Below are positions 51,797-62,927 of a DNA stretch of 64,000 nucleotides, one piece after another. Position numbers and translations under genes: made by a program. Numbering within the stretch: the first letter of the stretch is position 1; the number at the start of each line of letters is the position of its first letter. The stretch spans positions 310,001-374,000 of the forward strand of contig NZ_CP141945.1 of assembly GCF_035658495.1 (NCBI RefSeq), in the 5' to 3' direction. Source of the DNA: Novosphingobium sp. RL4 (GTDB taxonomy: Bacteria; Pseudomonadota; Alphaproteobacteria; Sphingomonadales; Sphingomonadaceae). Under the pieces are notes generated by a model, which was given only the letters and a program-made list of their open reading frames with translations, did not search any database and was not told the DNA's origin.

Positions 51797-53080
51797 ATGA
51801 CCGCACCTCGCGAAAGCAAGACAGCCATCGGTGGACACAAGCTTCACCCGGACACTCTGATGCTGAACTATGGCTACGATCCGTCTCTCTCGGAAGGGGC
51901 GGTCAAGCCTCCGGTTTTCCTGACATCGACGTTCGTTTTCCCGACAGCCGAGGAAGGCCGGGACTTCTTCGATTATGTTGCCGGCCGGAAGGAGCCGCCT
52001 GCAGGTCAGGGGCGCGGGCTGGTCTATTCCCGCTTCAACCACCCCAACAGCGAAATCGTCGAGGACCGGCTGGCGGTCTATGAAGGCGCCGAAGCAGGCG
52101 TCGTGTTCTCTTCCGGCATGGGAGCGATCACGACCACTGTATTGGCGTTTGCCCGGCCCGGTGACGTGATCCTCCATTCGCAGCCGCTTTACGGCGGAAC
52201 AGAGACGCTTTTGGCGAAGACTTTCGCCAATCTGGGCATCAAGGCGCTCGGCTTTGCAGACGGACTGGACGAAGCCGCCGTGATGGCCGCCGCAAGTGAG
52301 GCGGCAGCACTGGGGCGTGTTTCGATGGTGCTGATCGAGACCCCGGCCAACCCGACCAACAGTCTCGTCGACATATCGCTGCTCGAACGCTTTTGTGCCA
52401 GACTGGGCGACCTGCAGGGGCACCGTCCGCTGCTGGTATGCGACAATACTCTTCTTGGCCCGGTGTTCCAGCATCCCCTGGCACATGGCGCCGACATTTC
52501 GCTCTATTCCCTGACCAAGTATGTGGGCGGGCATTCCGACCTCGTGGCAGGCGCTGCGCTCGGCTCGGCGGCACTCATGCGCGAAGTTCGCCTCCTGCGC
52601 AGCGCAATCGGGACCCAGTTGGACCCTCACAGCTGCTGGATGCTGAGCCGGTCGCTGGAAACACTGGGTCTTCGCATGGAGCGCGCGAATGCCAACGCCG
52701 CCGTGGCCGCCACATTCCTGAAGGATCATCCGAAGGTTATCGGCGTGGCCTACCCCCCTTTCTATCCCGCAGGTTCCCGGCAGGCCGAAGTCTTCGCCGC
52801 CCAGTGCAGCGGCGCGGGCTCTACCTTTGCCTTCGATATTGCCGGAGGCCAGCCCGCCGCGTTCCGGTTCCTGAACGCATTGCAGATCTTCAAACTGGCG
52901 GTCAGCCTCGGAGGCACGGAATCGCTGGCGAGCCACCCGGCGACCACAACCCATTCGGGCGTCCCTCTGGAAGTGCGCGATCGTATCGGCGTGCTGGAAA
53001 CGACTGTGCGGCTTTCCATCGGCATCGAACATGCCGAGGATATTGTCGCCGATCTCGCGCAAGCGCTCGACCTCGCCTGA
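51797..53080 (+). CDS. Cys/Met-metabolism PLP enzyme (cystathionine gamma-synthase/methionine gamma-lyase family)
   Basis: 427 residues from the ATG at 51797, with AAGGAGG six bases upstream; the frame is open from 51743. The fold-type I transsulfuration pattern is clear: YSRFNHPN, then [14 protein letters not shown] and [25 protein letters not shown] and the PLP lysine K241 in [14 protein letters not shown] follow. The C-terminal [18 protein letters not shown] completes it. Members make or cleave C-S bonds in cystathionine, methionine or homocysteine. The sequence alone does not separate synthase from lyase. It is single in its own unit and ends in a bidirectional terminator. Confidence 0.9.
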   Translation: MTAPRESKTAIGGHKLHPDTLMLNYGYDPSLSEGAVKPPVFLTSTFVFPTAEEGRDFFDYVAGRKEPPAGQGRGLVYSRFNHPNSEIVEDRLAVYEGAEAGVVFSSGMGAITTTVLAFARPGDVILHSQPLYGGTETLLAKTFANLGIKALGFADGLDEAAVMAAASEAAALGRVSMVLIETPANPTNSLVDISLLERFCARLGDLQGHRPLLVCDNTLLGPVFQHPLAHGADISLYSLTKYVGGHSDLVAGAALGSAALMREVRLLRSAIGTQLDPHSCWMLSRSLETLGLRMERANANAAVAATFLKDHPKVIGVAYPPFYPAGSRQAEVFAAQCSGAGSTFAFDIAGGQPAAFRFLNALQIFKLAVSLGGTESLASHPATTTHSGVPLEVRDRIGVLETTVRLSIGIEHAEDIVADLAQALDLA

Positions 53081-53090
53081 CCTTGCGCCG

Positions 53091-53130
53091 CGGCAGACCG
53101 ACCTTTCGAAAGCGCAAGGTCGGTCTGCCG
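53091..53130. terminator. 15-bp bidirectional hairpin
   Basis: CGGCAGACCGACCTT pairs with AAGGTCGGTCTGCCG between the convergent PLP enzyme and TBDR genes, with a ten-base loop. Confidence 0.75.
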
Positions 53131-53249
53131 ACAAGCAGCGTCGCGCTGCCATTCTCCATCCACCGGTGCTGGATATCGGGCACGCCAACGTCCGCACCGT
53201 AAGATGTTTCTTTGAGAATGCCTGTTTAGGATTTCGTAAAAACGCCGGA

Positions 53250-55487
53250 TCAATAGGTAAATCGAAGCGTCGCGCCATAAGTGCGCGGCGCTGCGCGCGC
53301 CGTGGTGGCACCGAGCCCGGTCGATATCTTTTGCTGGAAATACTTCGTGTCCGAGATGTTCTTCATCCAGAACTCCAACCCCCATTTCTCCGTCGGACGG
53401 TATTCGATCGAGCCGTTAAGCAGCATGTATTCGTCCTGCTTCAGGACCCCGTCCGTCTCGAAAGGAAAGCCGCTGTTGTAGCTGCCCATCATGTTTACGC
53501 GCAGTTGCTGCACCTCACCCAGCGGGATGGTCGCGCTGGCGCCGAGACTGGCGGAAAAGTCCGGCGCCGTCGGGGTCTGGAACCCTGAAGCATCGCCGAA
53601 GCAGGTCTTGAACCCGCCGGCCTGCGGCCCGGTGGTCATCCCCGGCGCGCGGGTTCCGGTGGCGTCGCAGATCGCCGGGTTGGGGTAGATGAACGGAGCG
53701 CCTGCCAGCGTGTCGGTCGGGCCGAAGTAGTGGAAGCGGGAATCGAGCCAGGTAAAGCCCCCGAAGATGCGCAGACCGTCGGTCGGCGCAGCCTCGAAAT
53801 CCACGTCGAGACCATCCACCTTGACCGAAGCCGCATTCAGCAGGGCCGCCGTTCCGATCGTGCCCACCGCCGCCGAGCGCACCTGATAGTTGGTGATGTC
53901 ATAGTGGAATACCGAGGCATTCAGGCGCAACGCACGGTCGAACAGTTCCGACTTCACGCCGATTTCGTAGGCGTTGATATACTGCGGCTGGACGGGCGGA
54001 AGCTGCGGGTTCTGCAACGAATAGGTGCCTGCCTTGAAGCCGCGGTTATAGGAGGCATAGACGCTCACGTCGTCGGAAAGCTCCTGCCGGATCGCGGCGC
54101 GCCAGGTGAACTTGCCATAGCTTATCTTGTCGTCGGTCGGGATGAGAACACCCACGACATCGTTGGCGAGCGCGGCATAGCCACCGCCGAGGCGGCGCTG
54201 GTCCTTTGTATAACGGACGCCGCCGGTCAGCTTGGTCGTGGATGTCAGCGCATAGGTCACTTCGCCGAACGCCGCGTAGGAATCGGTATCGAGCGTGGCA
54301 TCGATGTACTGGCCGCTGGTGAGCCCGCCCAGCGCCAATCCGGTGAACCTGGCCCGGTTGAAAACCTCTGAACGCAGGTAGAACGCCCCGATTTGCCAGC
54401 TGAGCGGTTCTGTATCGCTTGATGCCAGACGCAATTCCTGCTGATAGGCGCGCGAGCCCGATGTGAACGCGATCCGCATGTAGGGAACCTGCGTGGCATC
54501 AACGTCGAAGTCCGATCTGTTCTTGCTGTCGCGCAGGGAACTGATGCTGGTCAACGTCGCAAAGCCGAGATCCGCCTCGCCCGTCAGGCTAACTCCCCAG
54601 TTGGTCAGCTGGGTGAGCGAATAATCGTTCGATGCCGTGTCCATGCTGCCGATCGAACGGATGCCCCCGACTACGAGATAGTCCTCATCCACGCTCCAGC
54701 CGACCGCGGTATTGTCATCCGTGTCGTAGTAATCGCCTGACAGCACGAATTTCACATCGTCGCTGGCGCGAAGCACGATCTTGGATCGGGCGCCCCAGTA
54801 CCGCATCTTCTTGATATCGCGGTCCAGCGTGACGTTTCGGCCCCAACCGTCGCGCTGGTCGTAGCCGGTCAGGGCGATGTCCGCGCTGATCCGGTCCGTG
54901 ATCGGCCCGCCCAGATAGGCCTGCCCCTGTATCGTGTCGTAGTTCGCATAGCCCACCTGCCCGGACGCTTCGAGATGGTCGCCCGGCTCCCGGGTGATGA
55001 CATGGATGAGCCCGCCGAATGCATTGCGGCCGAACAGCGTACCCTGCGGCCCCTTCAGCACCTCTATACGCTCTATGTTATTGAATTGCATGACAGTGCT
55101 GGACAAGTCCGGCATATAGACCCCATCGACGTAGAAGGCATTCGAGCCTTCGTCCCCGATCGAGGCATTGGTGGTGCCCACCCCCCGCACGAAGAACAGG
55201 CCGCTGGCACCCGAACGGGAGAACTGCACCGCCGGAACGGCCTGGGTCAGCGTATTGGTCTCGGAAATGCCGGAGGACTGAAGCGCTTCCGATCCGACTG
55301 CGGTGATCGCGATCGGCACTTCCTGGAGGTTCTCCGCCCGGCGCTGCGCGGTCACGATGATTTCCTGAAGGCCGTGCGCCTCATCCTGCGCCCTTGCAGG
55401 CCGCACCTCGCACAAGGCCATGACGGCGATGGCAGCGCAGCCCCAATACGCAGGTAAAGAGCTGGAAAACCGACGATTTCCTGACAT
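53250..55487 (-). CDS. TonB-dependent outer-membrane receptor
   Basis: 745 residues from the ATG at 55487 (GGAGG seven bases upstream); the frame is open to 55742 without conserved content. A signal peptide ends RPARAQ. The plug carries LQEIIVTAQRRAENLQEVPIAITAV, then FYVDGVYMPDLSSTVMQFNNIERIEVLKGPQGTLFGRNAFGGLIHVIT. The barrel ends ATLRFTY, typical of the sphingomonad IroN/FyuA-like receptors for organic ligands. It has no adjacent metabolic gene on the same strand. The upstream region of 530 bases is shared with the nitrate-reductase gene. Confidence 0.93.
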   Translation of the reverse strand: MSGNRRFSSSLPAYWGCAAIAVMALCEVRPARAQDEAHGLQEIIVTAQRRAENLQEVPIAITAVGSEALQSSGISETNTLTQAVPAVQFSRSGASGLFFVRGVGTTNASIGDEGSNAFYVDGVYMPDLSSTVMQFNNIERIEVLKGPQGTLFGRNAFGGLIHVITREPGDHLEASGQVGYANYDTIQGQAYLGGPITDRISADIALTGYDQRDGWGRNVTLDRDIKKMRYWGARSKIVLRASDDVKFVLSGDYYDTDDNTAVGWSVDEDYLVVGGIRSIGSMDTASNDYSLTQLTNWGVSLTGEADLGFATLTSISSLRDSKNRSDFDVDATQVPYMRIAFTSGSRAYQQELRLASSDTEPLSWQIGAFYLRSEVFNRARFTGLALGGLTSGQYIDATLDTDSYAAFGEVTYALTSTTKLTGGVRYTKDQRRLGGGYAALANDVVGVLIPTDDKISYGKFTWRAAIRQELSDDVSVYASYNRGFKAGTYSLQNPQLPPVQPQYINAYEIGVKSELFDRALRLNASVFHYDITNYQVRSAAVGTIGTAALLNAASVKVDGLDVDFEAAPTDGLRIFGGFTWLDSRFHYFGPTDTLAGAPFIYPNPAICDATGTRAPGMTTGPQAGGFKTCFGDASGFQTPTAPDFSASLGASATIPLGEVQQLRVNMMGSYNSGFPFETDGVLKQDEYMLLNGSIEYRPTEKWGLEFWMKNISDTKYFQQKISTGLGATTARAAPRTYGATLRFTY

Positions 55488-56019
55488 TGCACACCCTCCA
55501 GATTCGTGCATGGGCGCCGGTCCCGGCGCTCCTCCCATTGCGAAGCCATGCTTCGCCTGTCCTGCCGAGGCGCTCGATTGTATTTGAAATTGCCGCCCCG
55601 GATCGCTCCCAAGGGTGATCGGCACGAATAGGAGGGTCAATCGACCAGGAACCGCCAAGGCCGCAAATTTCCGCCACAAGCATAAGAAATTGGCGGATTT
55701 TACATCAAGGGAACATAGTTCTCCTGCGCGTTCCGTCCTCATGGCGGGCCGTTTTTGCCTCGAACCTCGATCATTGCCGCCCGGGAGTTCACGCCGGGGA
55801 GATCGGCGGAACGAAAGCCCCCGCCGGATGCTGCAGCGCGAAACAAATTCTTGCAGCGGGTCCCTCGATTAGGCAAGATAGAGCCACGAATTCGGATTCT
55901 GCCCGCAATGACGCAGGCGCAATCCAGCGGTCCTTCGGAACCGCATATAGAGGCAACGACGCCATCGATCGGCCCTGCAAGGGGCCCGGTCGGTGGCGTT
56001 TTTTCGTTTTGGGGACCAT
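55488..56019. promoter_or_regulatory. 532-base region between divergent TBDR and nitrate-reductase genes
   Basis: No supported gene. On the plus side it carries a cUUCGg-capped hairpin (55927-55944) and a terminator-like hairpin (55959-56004) just before the reductase start, so it includes an untranslated leader. A GAAC-ATA-GTTC inverted repeat lies near 55711-55721. The minus side holds the TBDR promoter and its GGAGG site. Confidence 0.55.
55959..56004 (+). terminator. attenuator-like hairpin in the nitrate-reductase leader
   Basis: A long stem (about 16 pairs with two G-U pairs and one bulged C; loop TGCAAG) is followed by six T, then the GTG start 15 bases on. The gene upstream is divergent, so no plus-strand transcript needs to end here. 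The structure therefore probably attenuates the reductase mRNA itself, as NasR/NasT-type antitermination does elsewhere. Confidence 0.7.
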
Positions 56020-59000
56020 GTGAGCAACAGGACGGTCAAGAGCGTATGTCCCTACTGCGGCGTCGGCTGCGGTATCGTCATGGAAGTGGCGGACAACCGG
56101 ATCGTCAAGGTCTCCGGCGACAAGAGCCATCCCACCAATTTCGGCCGGCTCTGCACCAAGGGCAACACCTGCCACGAACCGGTGGCGGCGGCGGGCCGTG
56201 CCGTCACGGCCTATGCCCGGATCGCCGGGGGCAATGACCAGGGCGCTATCCCCATGGAAGAGGCGATCGGCCGCACCGCACGGGGCCTGCGTGCGATCAT
56301 CGATCGCGACGGGCCGGATGCCGTCTCGCTCTATGTATCGGGCCAGATGTCGCTGGAGGCGCAATATCTGGCCAACAAGCTCTGCAAGGGCTTCATCGGC
56401 ACGAACAACATAGAGAGCAATTCGCGCCTTTGCATGGCGAGCGCGGCAAGCGGCTACAAACTGTCGATCGGGGCAGACGGCCCGCCCGGCTCCTATCAGG
56501 ATTTCGACAAGGCGGACCTGTTCTTCGTGATCGGCGCCAACATGGCCGATTGCCACCCCATCCTGTTCCTGCGGATGATGGACCGGGTGAAGGCCGGGGC
56601 ACGGCTGATCGTCGTCGATCCGCGCCGCAACGGCACGGCGGACAAGGCCGACCTGTTCCTCCAGATCCGCCCCGGCACCGATCTCGCGCTGCTGAACGGC
56701 CTGCTCCACCTGCTGGCGCAGGAAGGCCGGATCGACGAGGATTTCATCGCCGCCCACACCGAGGGCTGGGACGCGATGCCCGAGTTCCTGGCGGATTACA
56801 CCCCCGCCCGCGTGGTCGAACTGACCGGCATTCCCGAGGCCGACATCAGGCAGGCCGCCCGATGGATCGGCGAGGCCGGCGAGTGGATGTCATGCTGGAC
56901 CATGGGGCTGAACCAGAGCACGCACGGCACCTGGAACACGAACGCGATCTGCAACCTGCACCTCGCCACGGGGGCGATCTGCCGACCGGGAAGCGGCCCC
57001 TTCTCGCTTACCGGCCAGCCCAACGCCATGGGCGGCCGCGAAATGGGCTACATGGGTCCGGGCCTGCCGGGCCAGCGCGCGACGCCCAGCGATGAGGACC
57101 GCCGTTTCGTGGAGGACGCCTGGGGCATTGCGCCTGGCAGCCTTCGCGTGGATGCCGGGGCGGGGACGATATCGCTGTTCGAGGAGATGGCCGCAGGACG
57201 GATCAAGGCCTGCTGGATCATCTGCACCAACCCGGTGGCCAGCGTGGCGAACCGCAAGACCGTGATTGCAGGGCTGGAAGCCGCCGAACTGGTGATCGCG
57301 CAGGACGTCTACATCGATACCGAAACCAACCGCTACGCCGACCTGATCCTGCCCGGCGCCCTGTGGGCCGAGGCGGAAGGCGTCATGATAAATTCCGAAC
57401 GCAACCTCACGTTGATGCAGAAAGCCGTCGATCCGCCGGGAGAGGCGATGGCGGACTGGCAGATCATCGCCCGCGTCGCCTGCGAAATGGGTTATGGTCA
57501 TGCGTTCACTTATGCGTCGGCCGCGGAAGTCTTTGAGGAAATCCGCGGATTCTGGAACCCGCGCACCGGATATGACATCCGCGGCGCCAGCCATGACCGG
57601 CTCCGCGAGGCTCCGCTGCAATGGCCCTGCCCGCCGGGTGACGATCATGGCCGGAACCCCATCCGATACCTCAACGACGGCGTGAGCCAGACGGGACGGA
57701 TTAACGAGGACGGCAGCCGTCCGGCGATCTCCTTTCCCACCGAAAGCGGAAAGGCGCACTTCCTGCCCCGGCCACACCTGTCCCCCGCCGAGATGCCGGA
57801 TGCCGATTATCCGCTCGTGCTCAATACCGGCCGCCTCCAGCACCAGTGGCACACGCTGACGAAGACGGGGAAAGTGGGCAAGCTCAACAAGCTCAATCCG
57901 GGACCGTTCGTGGAAATCCACCCCGAGGACGCCGCGGCGCTAGGCATCGGCGAGGGTGACAGGGTGGAAGTCCGCTCGCGGCGGGGCCGGGCTGTCCTCC
58001 CCGCGATGCTCACAGAGCGGGTCCGTCCCGGCAACTGTTTCGCCCCGTTCCACTGGAACGACGTGTTCGGAGAGGATCTGGCCGTCAATGCGCTCACCAG
58101 CGACGCGGTCGATCCGCTTTCGCTGCAACCCGAATTCAAGTTCTCCGCCATTGCCCTCGCCCGGCTGTCAGGGCCGGCGGAGGACGATCCCATCACAGCC
58201 GCGCCGGAAGACATGACACCGCCATTCGCAGACCCCCTGCCCGGTCCGGCCGGACTGCTCCCGTTCCAGACGGCCGCGATCGACGCATTCCTGCAGGTCA
58301 TGGGCCTGAGCCCCGGCACGCCGCCGGCGCTATCCGGAAGCGAGGAACGCTACCTTTCGGGCTTCATGACCGGCCTGCGTTCGGGCAACCTGCCTGAAGA
58401 CGCCGGTGTGCCCGTGCTGCCCGGCGGATCACCGGTCGATGAAGACAAGCGGACCTACATGAACGGCCTCCTGGCCGGCCTCTTCTCCCGCTCGCCCGCA
58501 ATTCCGGACGGCGATCGGAGAGAGGCGGTATCCCTGCCCGCCGCCGCGACGTCCAGGGAAAGCCTGCCCGAAGTGCTGGTGCTCTGGGCGTCGCAGACCG
58601 GAACGGCGGAAAGTTTCGCCGAACAATGCGCCAGCCGGCTGGCAGAACAGTCCTGCAAAGTGAGGCTTGCGCCGCTAGGCAGCGTGAAACCTGCGGACCT
58701 GGCCGCGGCAGGCCGGGCGCTGTTCATCGCCAGCACCTTCGGCGACGGCGATGCCCCCGACGACGCGGGCGCATTCTGGTCCGCGCTGGCATCGGAAGCG
58801 CCTTCAGGGATCGAAGCCCTGCGCTATTCGGTGCTGGCGTTTGGCGATTCCAGCTACGACCAGTTCTGCGGTTTCGGGCGAAAACTCGACGCCCGGCTGG
58901 AGGAACTCGGCGCCAACCGCCTCGCGCCCCGCGCCGATTGCGAACCCGACTTCGAAGTGGAAGCCGCGCGATGGCTGGATGCGGTATCGGCGGCCCTGCT

Positions 59001-60243
59001 CCCCGGCACGATGGATGTGCCCGCCGAAGCGGCAATGGAAGGTGCCGCCGCCGTGCTCACCGTCGCTCCGGTATCCCCCGCACTGCGCTCCGCCCAGGCC
59101 CCGGCGCAAGTCTCCTACACCCGCAAGGCCCCGCTCAGGACGGCGCTGGTTCGAAACACCCTGCTCAGCGGGCTGGGCGCCCAGAAGGAAGTGCGCCAGT
59201 TCGGTTTCGATCTCGCCGGGCAAGATTTCGCCTACCGCGCCGGCGATGCGCTGGGGGTATGGCCGATCAACTGCCCGGCGCTCGTGGCGGAGATCGTGGA
59301 CCTGCTTGCGCTCGATCCCGATGCTCCCGTAATTATAAAGGGCCTTGGCGAAGTGCCGCTCCACGAAGCGCTGCTCCGCCACTGGGACATTGCCAAACCC
59401 ACGCGCAACATTCTCGAACTCATTGCCGAGCGCATGCCGCAAGCCGCGTTCATCCCGCTGCTCGATCCGGACCGCAAGCCGGAGTATGACCGGCTCCTGC
59501 GCGAAAACCAGATCGCCGATATCCTGCACGAAACCGGCGCCCAGCTCGACACGGCAGACCTGATGCAGGTCATGCGGCCATTGCAACCGCGCTTCTACTC
59601 GATCGCCTCCAGCCCGCTTGCGCAGGCGAACGAGGTGCAACTTACCGTCTCGGTCCTGCGCTACAGCAACCGGGGGCGGCGACGCTCGGGGGTCTGCTCG
59701 GCCTTCATGGCGGACCGCGCAGCCGAGTACGAGGCCGGGCGCGGAACCGGCCTGTTCCTGCAACCATCCTCGCATTTCCGGCCGCCTGCCGATCCGGCCC
59801 GCGCCGCGATCATGGTAGGCCCGGGCACCGGCATCGCACCTTTCCGGGGTTTCCTCCATGACCGCGAGGCCAGCGGCGCGGCGGGAAGCAACTGGCTGTT
59901 CTTCGGCGAGCAGCACGAGGCCACCGACTTCTACTACCGCGAAGAGATCGACCAGTGGCGCCGTTCAGGCCACCTCGACCGGCTCAGCCTCGCCTTTTCC
60001 CGCGATCAGGCGGAGAAGGTCTATGTGCAAAACCGCATGATCGAGGAAGGCGCAGAACTGTGGCGCTGGATCGACGGGGGCGCGCATTTCTACGTCTGCG
60101 GCGATGCCAGCCGCATGGCCAGGGACGTGGACAAGGCGCTCAGACAGGTGATCGCGGTACACGGAGGCATGACGGCCGAGGCGGCGGACGATTACGTCGC
60201 CCAGATGCGGGAGGACAAGCGCTACGCCCGCGATGTCTATTAA
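56020..60243 (+). CDS. nasA: assimilatory nitrate reductase fused to a CysJ-like flavoprotein
   Basis: 1407 residues from the GTG at 56020, with GGGGA upstream; a GTG at 55993 is possible but lies inside the leader. Residues 1-about 700 are a molybdopterin oxidoreductase: a 4Fe-4S site C10-x2-C13-x3-C17-x27-C45 (CPYCGVGCG ... RLCTKG), then the Mo-bisMGD domain and the C-terminal dinucleotide domain ([14 protein letters not shown]). Next come CysJ-like linker repeats (about 760-830: YLSGFMTGL and YMNGLLAGL) and a flavodoxin domain from about 850 ([15 protein letters not shown]). A ferredoxin-NADP reductase module closes the protein ([22 protein letters not shown]). NADPH electrons can thus pass through FAD and FMN to the Mo site within one chain, reducing nitrate to nitrite in the cytoplasm. 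No nitrite reductase or transporter lies in the window. Confidence 0.93.
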   Translation: MSNRTVKSVCPYCGVGCGIVMEVADNRIVKVSGDKSHPTNFGRLCTKGNTCHEPVAAAGRAVTAYARIAGGNDQGAIPMEEAIGRTARGLRAIIDRDGPDAVSLYVSGQMSLEAQYLANKLCKGFIGTNNIESNSRLCMASAASGYKLSIGADGPPGSYQDFDKADLFFVIGANMADCHPILFLRMMDRVKAGARLIVVDPRRNGTADKADLFLQIRPGTDLALLNGLLHLLAQEGRIDEDFIAAHTEGWDAMPEFLADYTPARVVELTGIPEADIRQAARWIGEAGEWMSCWTMGLNQSTHGTWNTNAICNLHLATGAICRPGSGPFSLTGQPNAMGGREMGYMGPGLPGQRATPSDEDRRFVEDAWGIAPGSLRVDAGAGTISLFEEMAAGRIKACWIICTNPVASVANRKTVIAGLEAAELVIAQDVYIDTETNRYADLILPGALWAEAEGVMINSERNLTLMQKAVDPPGEAMADWQIIARVACEMGYGHAFTYASAAEVFEEIRGFWNPRTGYDIRGASHDRLREAPLQWPCPPGDDHGRNPIRYLNDGVSQTGRINEDGSRPAISFPTESGKAHFLPRPHLSPAEMPDADYPLVLNTGRLQHQWHTLTKTGKVGKLNKLNPGPFVEIHPEDAAALGIGEGDRVEVRSRRGRAVLPAMLTERVRPGNCFAPFHWNDVFGEDLAVNALTSDAVDPLSLQPEFKFSAIALARLSGPAEDDPITAAPEDMTPPFADPLPGPAGLLPFQTAAIDAFLQVMGLSPGTPPALSGSEERYLSGFMTGLRSGNLPEDAGVPVLPGGSPVDEDKRTYMNGLLAGLFSRSPAIPDGDRREAVSLPAAATSRESLPEVLVLWASQTGTAESFAEQCASRLAEQSCKVRLAPLGSVKPADLAAAGRALFIASTFGDGDAPDDAGAFWSALASEAPSGIEALRYSVLAFGDSSYDQFCGFGRKLDARLEELGANRLAPRADCEPDFEVEAARWLDAVSAALLPGTMDVPAEAAMEGAAAVLTVAPVSPALRSAQAPAQVSYTRKAPLRTALVRNTLLSGLGAQKEVRQFGFDLAGQDFAYRAGDALGVWPINCPALVAEIVDLLALDPDAPVIIKGLGEVPLHEALLRHWDIAKPTRNILELIAERMPQAAFIPLLDPDRKPEYDRLLRENQIADILHETGAQLDTADLMQVMRPLQPRFYSIASSPLAQANEVQLTVSVLRYSNRGRRRSGVCSAFMADRAAEYEAGRGTGLFLQPSSHFRPPADPARAAIMVGPGTGIAPFRGFLHDREASGAAGSNWLFFGEQHEATDFYYREEIDQWRRSGHLDRLSLAFSRDQAEKVYVQNRMIEEGAELWRWIDGGAHFYVCGDASRMARDVDKALRQVIAVHGGMTAEAADDYVAQMREDKRYARDVY

Positions 60244-60339
60244 GTGGCGTAAGAATTGTTCATAACATCCCCGCCCACGCGCCATTTTGTTGAACTTGCG
60301 CGGCGCAATCGATAGCCGGTTCGTTCCTCCTCTCACTGG

Positions 60340-62907
60340 GTGCCCCGCAACAGGACCGCAGGGCCGGGAACCGTCGGATTGCGTTTTCGCGTCGCTCATT
60401 CCGTTTGCACTCTGGCCGCAATCCTGTGGCCCGCAACCGGCGTTCTGGCGCAATCCGCCGAAGTGAATGTTCCCTCCCAGCCACTCTCCCGCGCCATCGC
60501 GCAACTGGGGCAGCAGGCCGGCGTGGAGATCCTGCTCAACACGCCCGGTCAGGAGCGCCGCCTTTCCAGAACCGTGAAAGGGCACCTTTCAGCGCGGGAA
60601 GCGCTACAGCGCATGATCCGCGGCATGGATCTGGAAACGAGGCAGGTCTCACCGGGCGTATACCTCGTGCTGGCTTCGCCCCGCGCCGAACGCCGCAAGG
60701 CCGAACCCCGCCCACCCACACCCGATCCCTCGCCCGATATCCTGGTCTCGGCACGGCGCAGGCCGGAACGGGAAATCGAAGTGCCACTGCAGGTGGTCCA
60801 GCGGGACGCCGAAACGCTCGACCGGGCCTCCATCCGAACTCTGGCCGATCTCGCCCGCATCACGCCCGGTTTCGTCGCGACGGGACAGACGTCTAGCGCC
60901 ACGCCGCTCCTCGTCATGCGCGGCCAGCGCCGCTCGATCAGCGATGAAAACCGCCTGCCGCTGGTCGTCTATCAGGACGAGGTGCCGCTTCCCAACCAGG
61001 CCGCCGTCGCACCGCTTTACGACATGGCCTCGATCGAGGTACTGCGCGGGCCGCAAGGCACCCTGTTCGGCCGCAACACCACCAGTGGCGCCGTGCAGCT
61101 TCATTCGGTCCTGCCGGGAAGCGGGGTGCCCGGCTATCTCGAAGCGGAGACTGGCACATATGGCCTGAGCCGGCTCGAAGGCGCCCTCGAACTGCCGCGG
61201 GAGGGGCCCTTCTCCTTGCGCGTTTCCGGCCAGCGGATGCGGCGAAACGGCTATACGCACATGGCCTCGGGCGGACGGGCAGACACGGCCCACAGCGATG
61301 CCATGCGCGCAATAGTCCGCTTCGAACCCGAAAGTCCACTGCGATCGACGCTCAGCTTCGACATGCTGGACGCCGAAGAGATGGGCGCAGCGCTGATCCT
61401 GGCCGGGGTCTATGAAACCGGCAGCGCCCGCAATCCTGAAAACGTGCCCTATTTCGACTGCGGAAGCGGCGCATGCGACATCGACAGCTACTTCTCGATC
61501 CAGCAATCGCTCGGCCGGCGCACCTCGCAATCCGGAATCGCGCCGATCTATCGGCGGCGGTTCCGGGGGCTCGGCAACATCACCGAGTACGGTGACGAAG
61601 ACCTGATGGTCCGCAATATTGTCGGCTGGCGATCCACCCGTGTTTTCTATGCGCTCGACGGGGACGGCACCCCGCTGGAAATCAACGATTCCACCACCCG
61701 ATCTGCCCATCATCAGTGGACGGAAGAATTCCAGCTTCAGGGCCGGCTGGGAAAGGTCCGCTACATCGCGGGCCTGTTCTATCTGGACAGCGCACCGTCC
61801 GGCGCGGTGCTGCAGGACGTCTCCCGGTTCGTCCGCCCGGACAATCCGCCCTTTCACGTCGCCAACTACCAGACCTTCCGCAGCGCCGCCGTTTTCGGGC
61901 AGGCGACTGTCCCGATCGGTGATGAACTGACCGCCGACCTCGGCCTGCGCTATACCGCCGAGCAGGTCAGCGGCTGCACCTTGCGCTCGCTGACGGCCCG
62001 GCCCGCGACCCGCGAGGCCTGCCTCGATGACGGCGGTTCCGCCGCGACGGCCGCTTCGCAGCGACTGACATGGACTTTCGCCCTGACCCGCAAGCTCGGC
62101 GATCACAGTTTCTATCTCACCAGCAGACGGGCGTTCCGGTCCGGTGGATACAATACACCGCGCCTTGCCGGCACGCTGGCCCCCTACCAGACCTTCAAGC
62201 CGGAAACCCTGACCGATCTTGAAATTGGCGCCAAGGGGCGCTGGTCGGCCGGAAATCTTGGAGGATATTATTCGGCGGCGGCCTATGCCGGGCTTTACAC
62301 CAATGTCCAGCGCGCGCTTTTCCCCGATCTCGACTTTGACGGCGATGGCGACATCACGACGGACCCGATCACACTTTACATCAACAGCGCAAAAGCCCGC
62401 GTTGCCGGTTTCGATGGCGAATTTTCGGCCAACCTGGACACGCGCACCCATGTGACGCTCAGCGCCTCCTGGATCCACGCACGCTATACGGAAGTGGTCG
62501 CTCCGGCAGCCCTGATCTCGCTGCTGGGAACAGACCCGCTCAACAACCGCTTCACTTATACGCCCAGCTTCAGCGGAACCGTTTCGCTCTCCCGCGAGGT
62601 GCCCCTGCCTCATCGGCTGGGCGAATTGAGCCTCGCTGCGGATTACAGCTACGTCAGCGCCGTCCGCTTCACCGAGCGGCCGAGCGAGACTTTCGGAACC
62701 CAGCCGGCTTACGGCCTGCTTGGCGCATCGATCACATGGCAGCGGATCGGCGGGATGCCGTTGGACCTGGAGATATGGGGCCGCAATCTGACCGACCGTT
62801 TCTACGCCAGCGGCGGCGGCACGCTCAATCCAGCCTATGCCGCCGCGACCATCATTCCCGGTCCGCCCAGGACCATGGGCCTGCGGCTGCGCTACACTTT
62901 CGAATAG
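60340..62907 (+). CDS. TonB-dependent receptor with an STN signalling domain
   Basis: 855 residues, starting with GTG at 60340. After the signal peptide (ending TGVLAQ) a secretin/TonB short N-terminal (STN) domain runs to about residue 110 (VNVPSQPLSRAIAQLGQQAGVEILLN, then LSAREALQRMI). Such domains contact FecR in the periplasm. The plug has SPDILVSARRRPEREIEVPLQVV, VYQDEVPLP, and IEVLRGPQGTLFGRNTTSGAVQL; the barrel ends LRLRYTFE. It therefore belongs to the FecA/FpvA transducer class. The convergent fecR gene 20 bases beyond its stop is the evident partner, with an ECF sigma factor expected next to fecR. Confidence 0.93.
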   Translation: MPRNRTAGPGTVGLRFRVAHSVCTLAAILWPATGVLAQSAEVNVPSQPLSRAIAQLGQQAGVEILLNTPGQERRLSRTVKGHLSAREALQRMIRGMDLETRQVSPGVYLVLASPRAERRKAEPRPPTPDPSPDILVSARRRPEREIEVPLQVVQRDAETLDRASIRTLADLARITPGFVATGQTSSATPLLVMRGQRRSISDENRLPLVVYQDEVPLPNQAAVAPLYDMASIEVLRGPQGTLFGRNTTSGAVQLHSVLPGSGVPGYLEAETGTYGLSRLEGALELPREGPFSLRVSGQRMRRNGYTHMASGGRADTAHSDAMRAIVRFEPESPLRSTLSFDMLDAEEMGAALILAGVYETGSARNPENVPYFDCGSGACDIDSYFSIQQSLGRRTSQSGIAPIYRRRFRGLGNITEYGDEDLMVRNIVGWRSTRVFYALDGDGTPLEINDSTTRSAHHQWTEEFQLQGRLGKVRYIAGLFYLDSAPSGAVLQDVSRFVRPDNPPFHVANYQTFRSAAVFGQATVPIGDELTADLGLRYTAEQVSGCTLRSLTARPATREACLDDGGSAATAASQRLTWTFALTRKLGDHSFYLTSRRAFRSGGYNTPRLAGTLAPYQTFKPETLTDLEIGAKGRWSAGNLGGYYSAAAYAGLYTNVQRALFPDLDFDGDGDITTDPITLYINSAKARVAGFDGEFSANLDTRTHVTLSASWIHARYTEVVAPAALISLLGTDPLNNRFTYTPSFSGTVSLSREVPLPHRLGELSLAADYSYVSAVRFTERPSETFGTQPAYGLLGASITWQRIGGMPLDLEIWGRNLTDRFYASGGGTLNPAYAAATIIPGPPRTMGLRLRYTFE

Positions 62908-62927
62908 CGCCGCCCAAGGCGCGCCGC

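Noticed and set aside
55927..56004. Classical NasR/NasT (ANTAR) two-hairpin RNA
   Set aside because: The loops do not show the required hexaloop with A1 and G4; only the attenuator-like structure is claimed.
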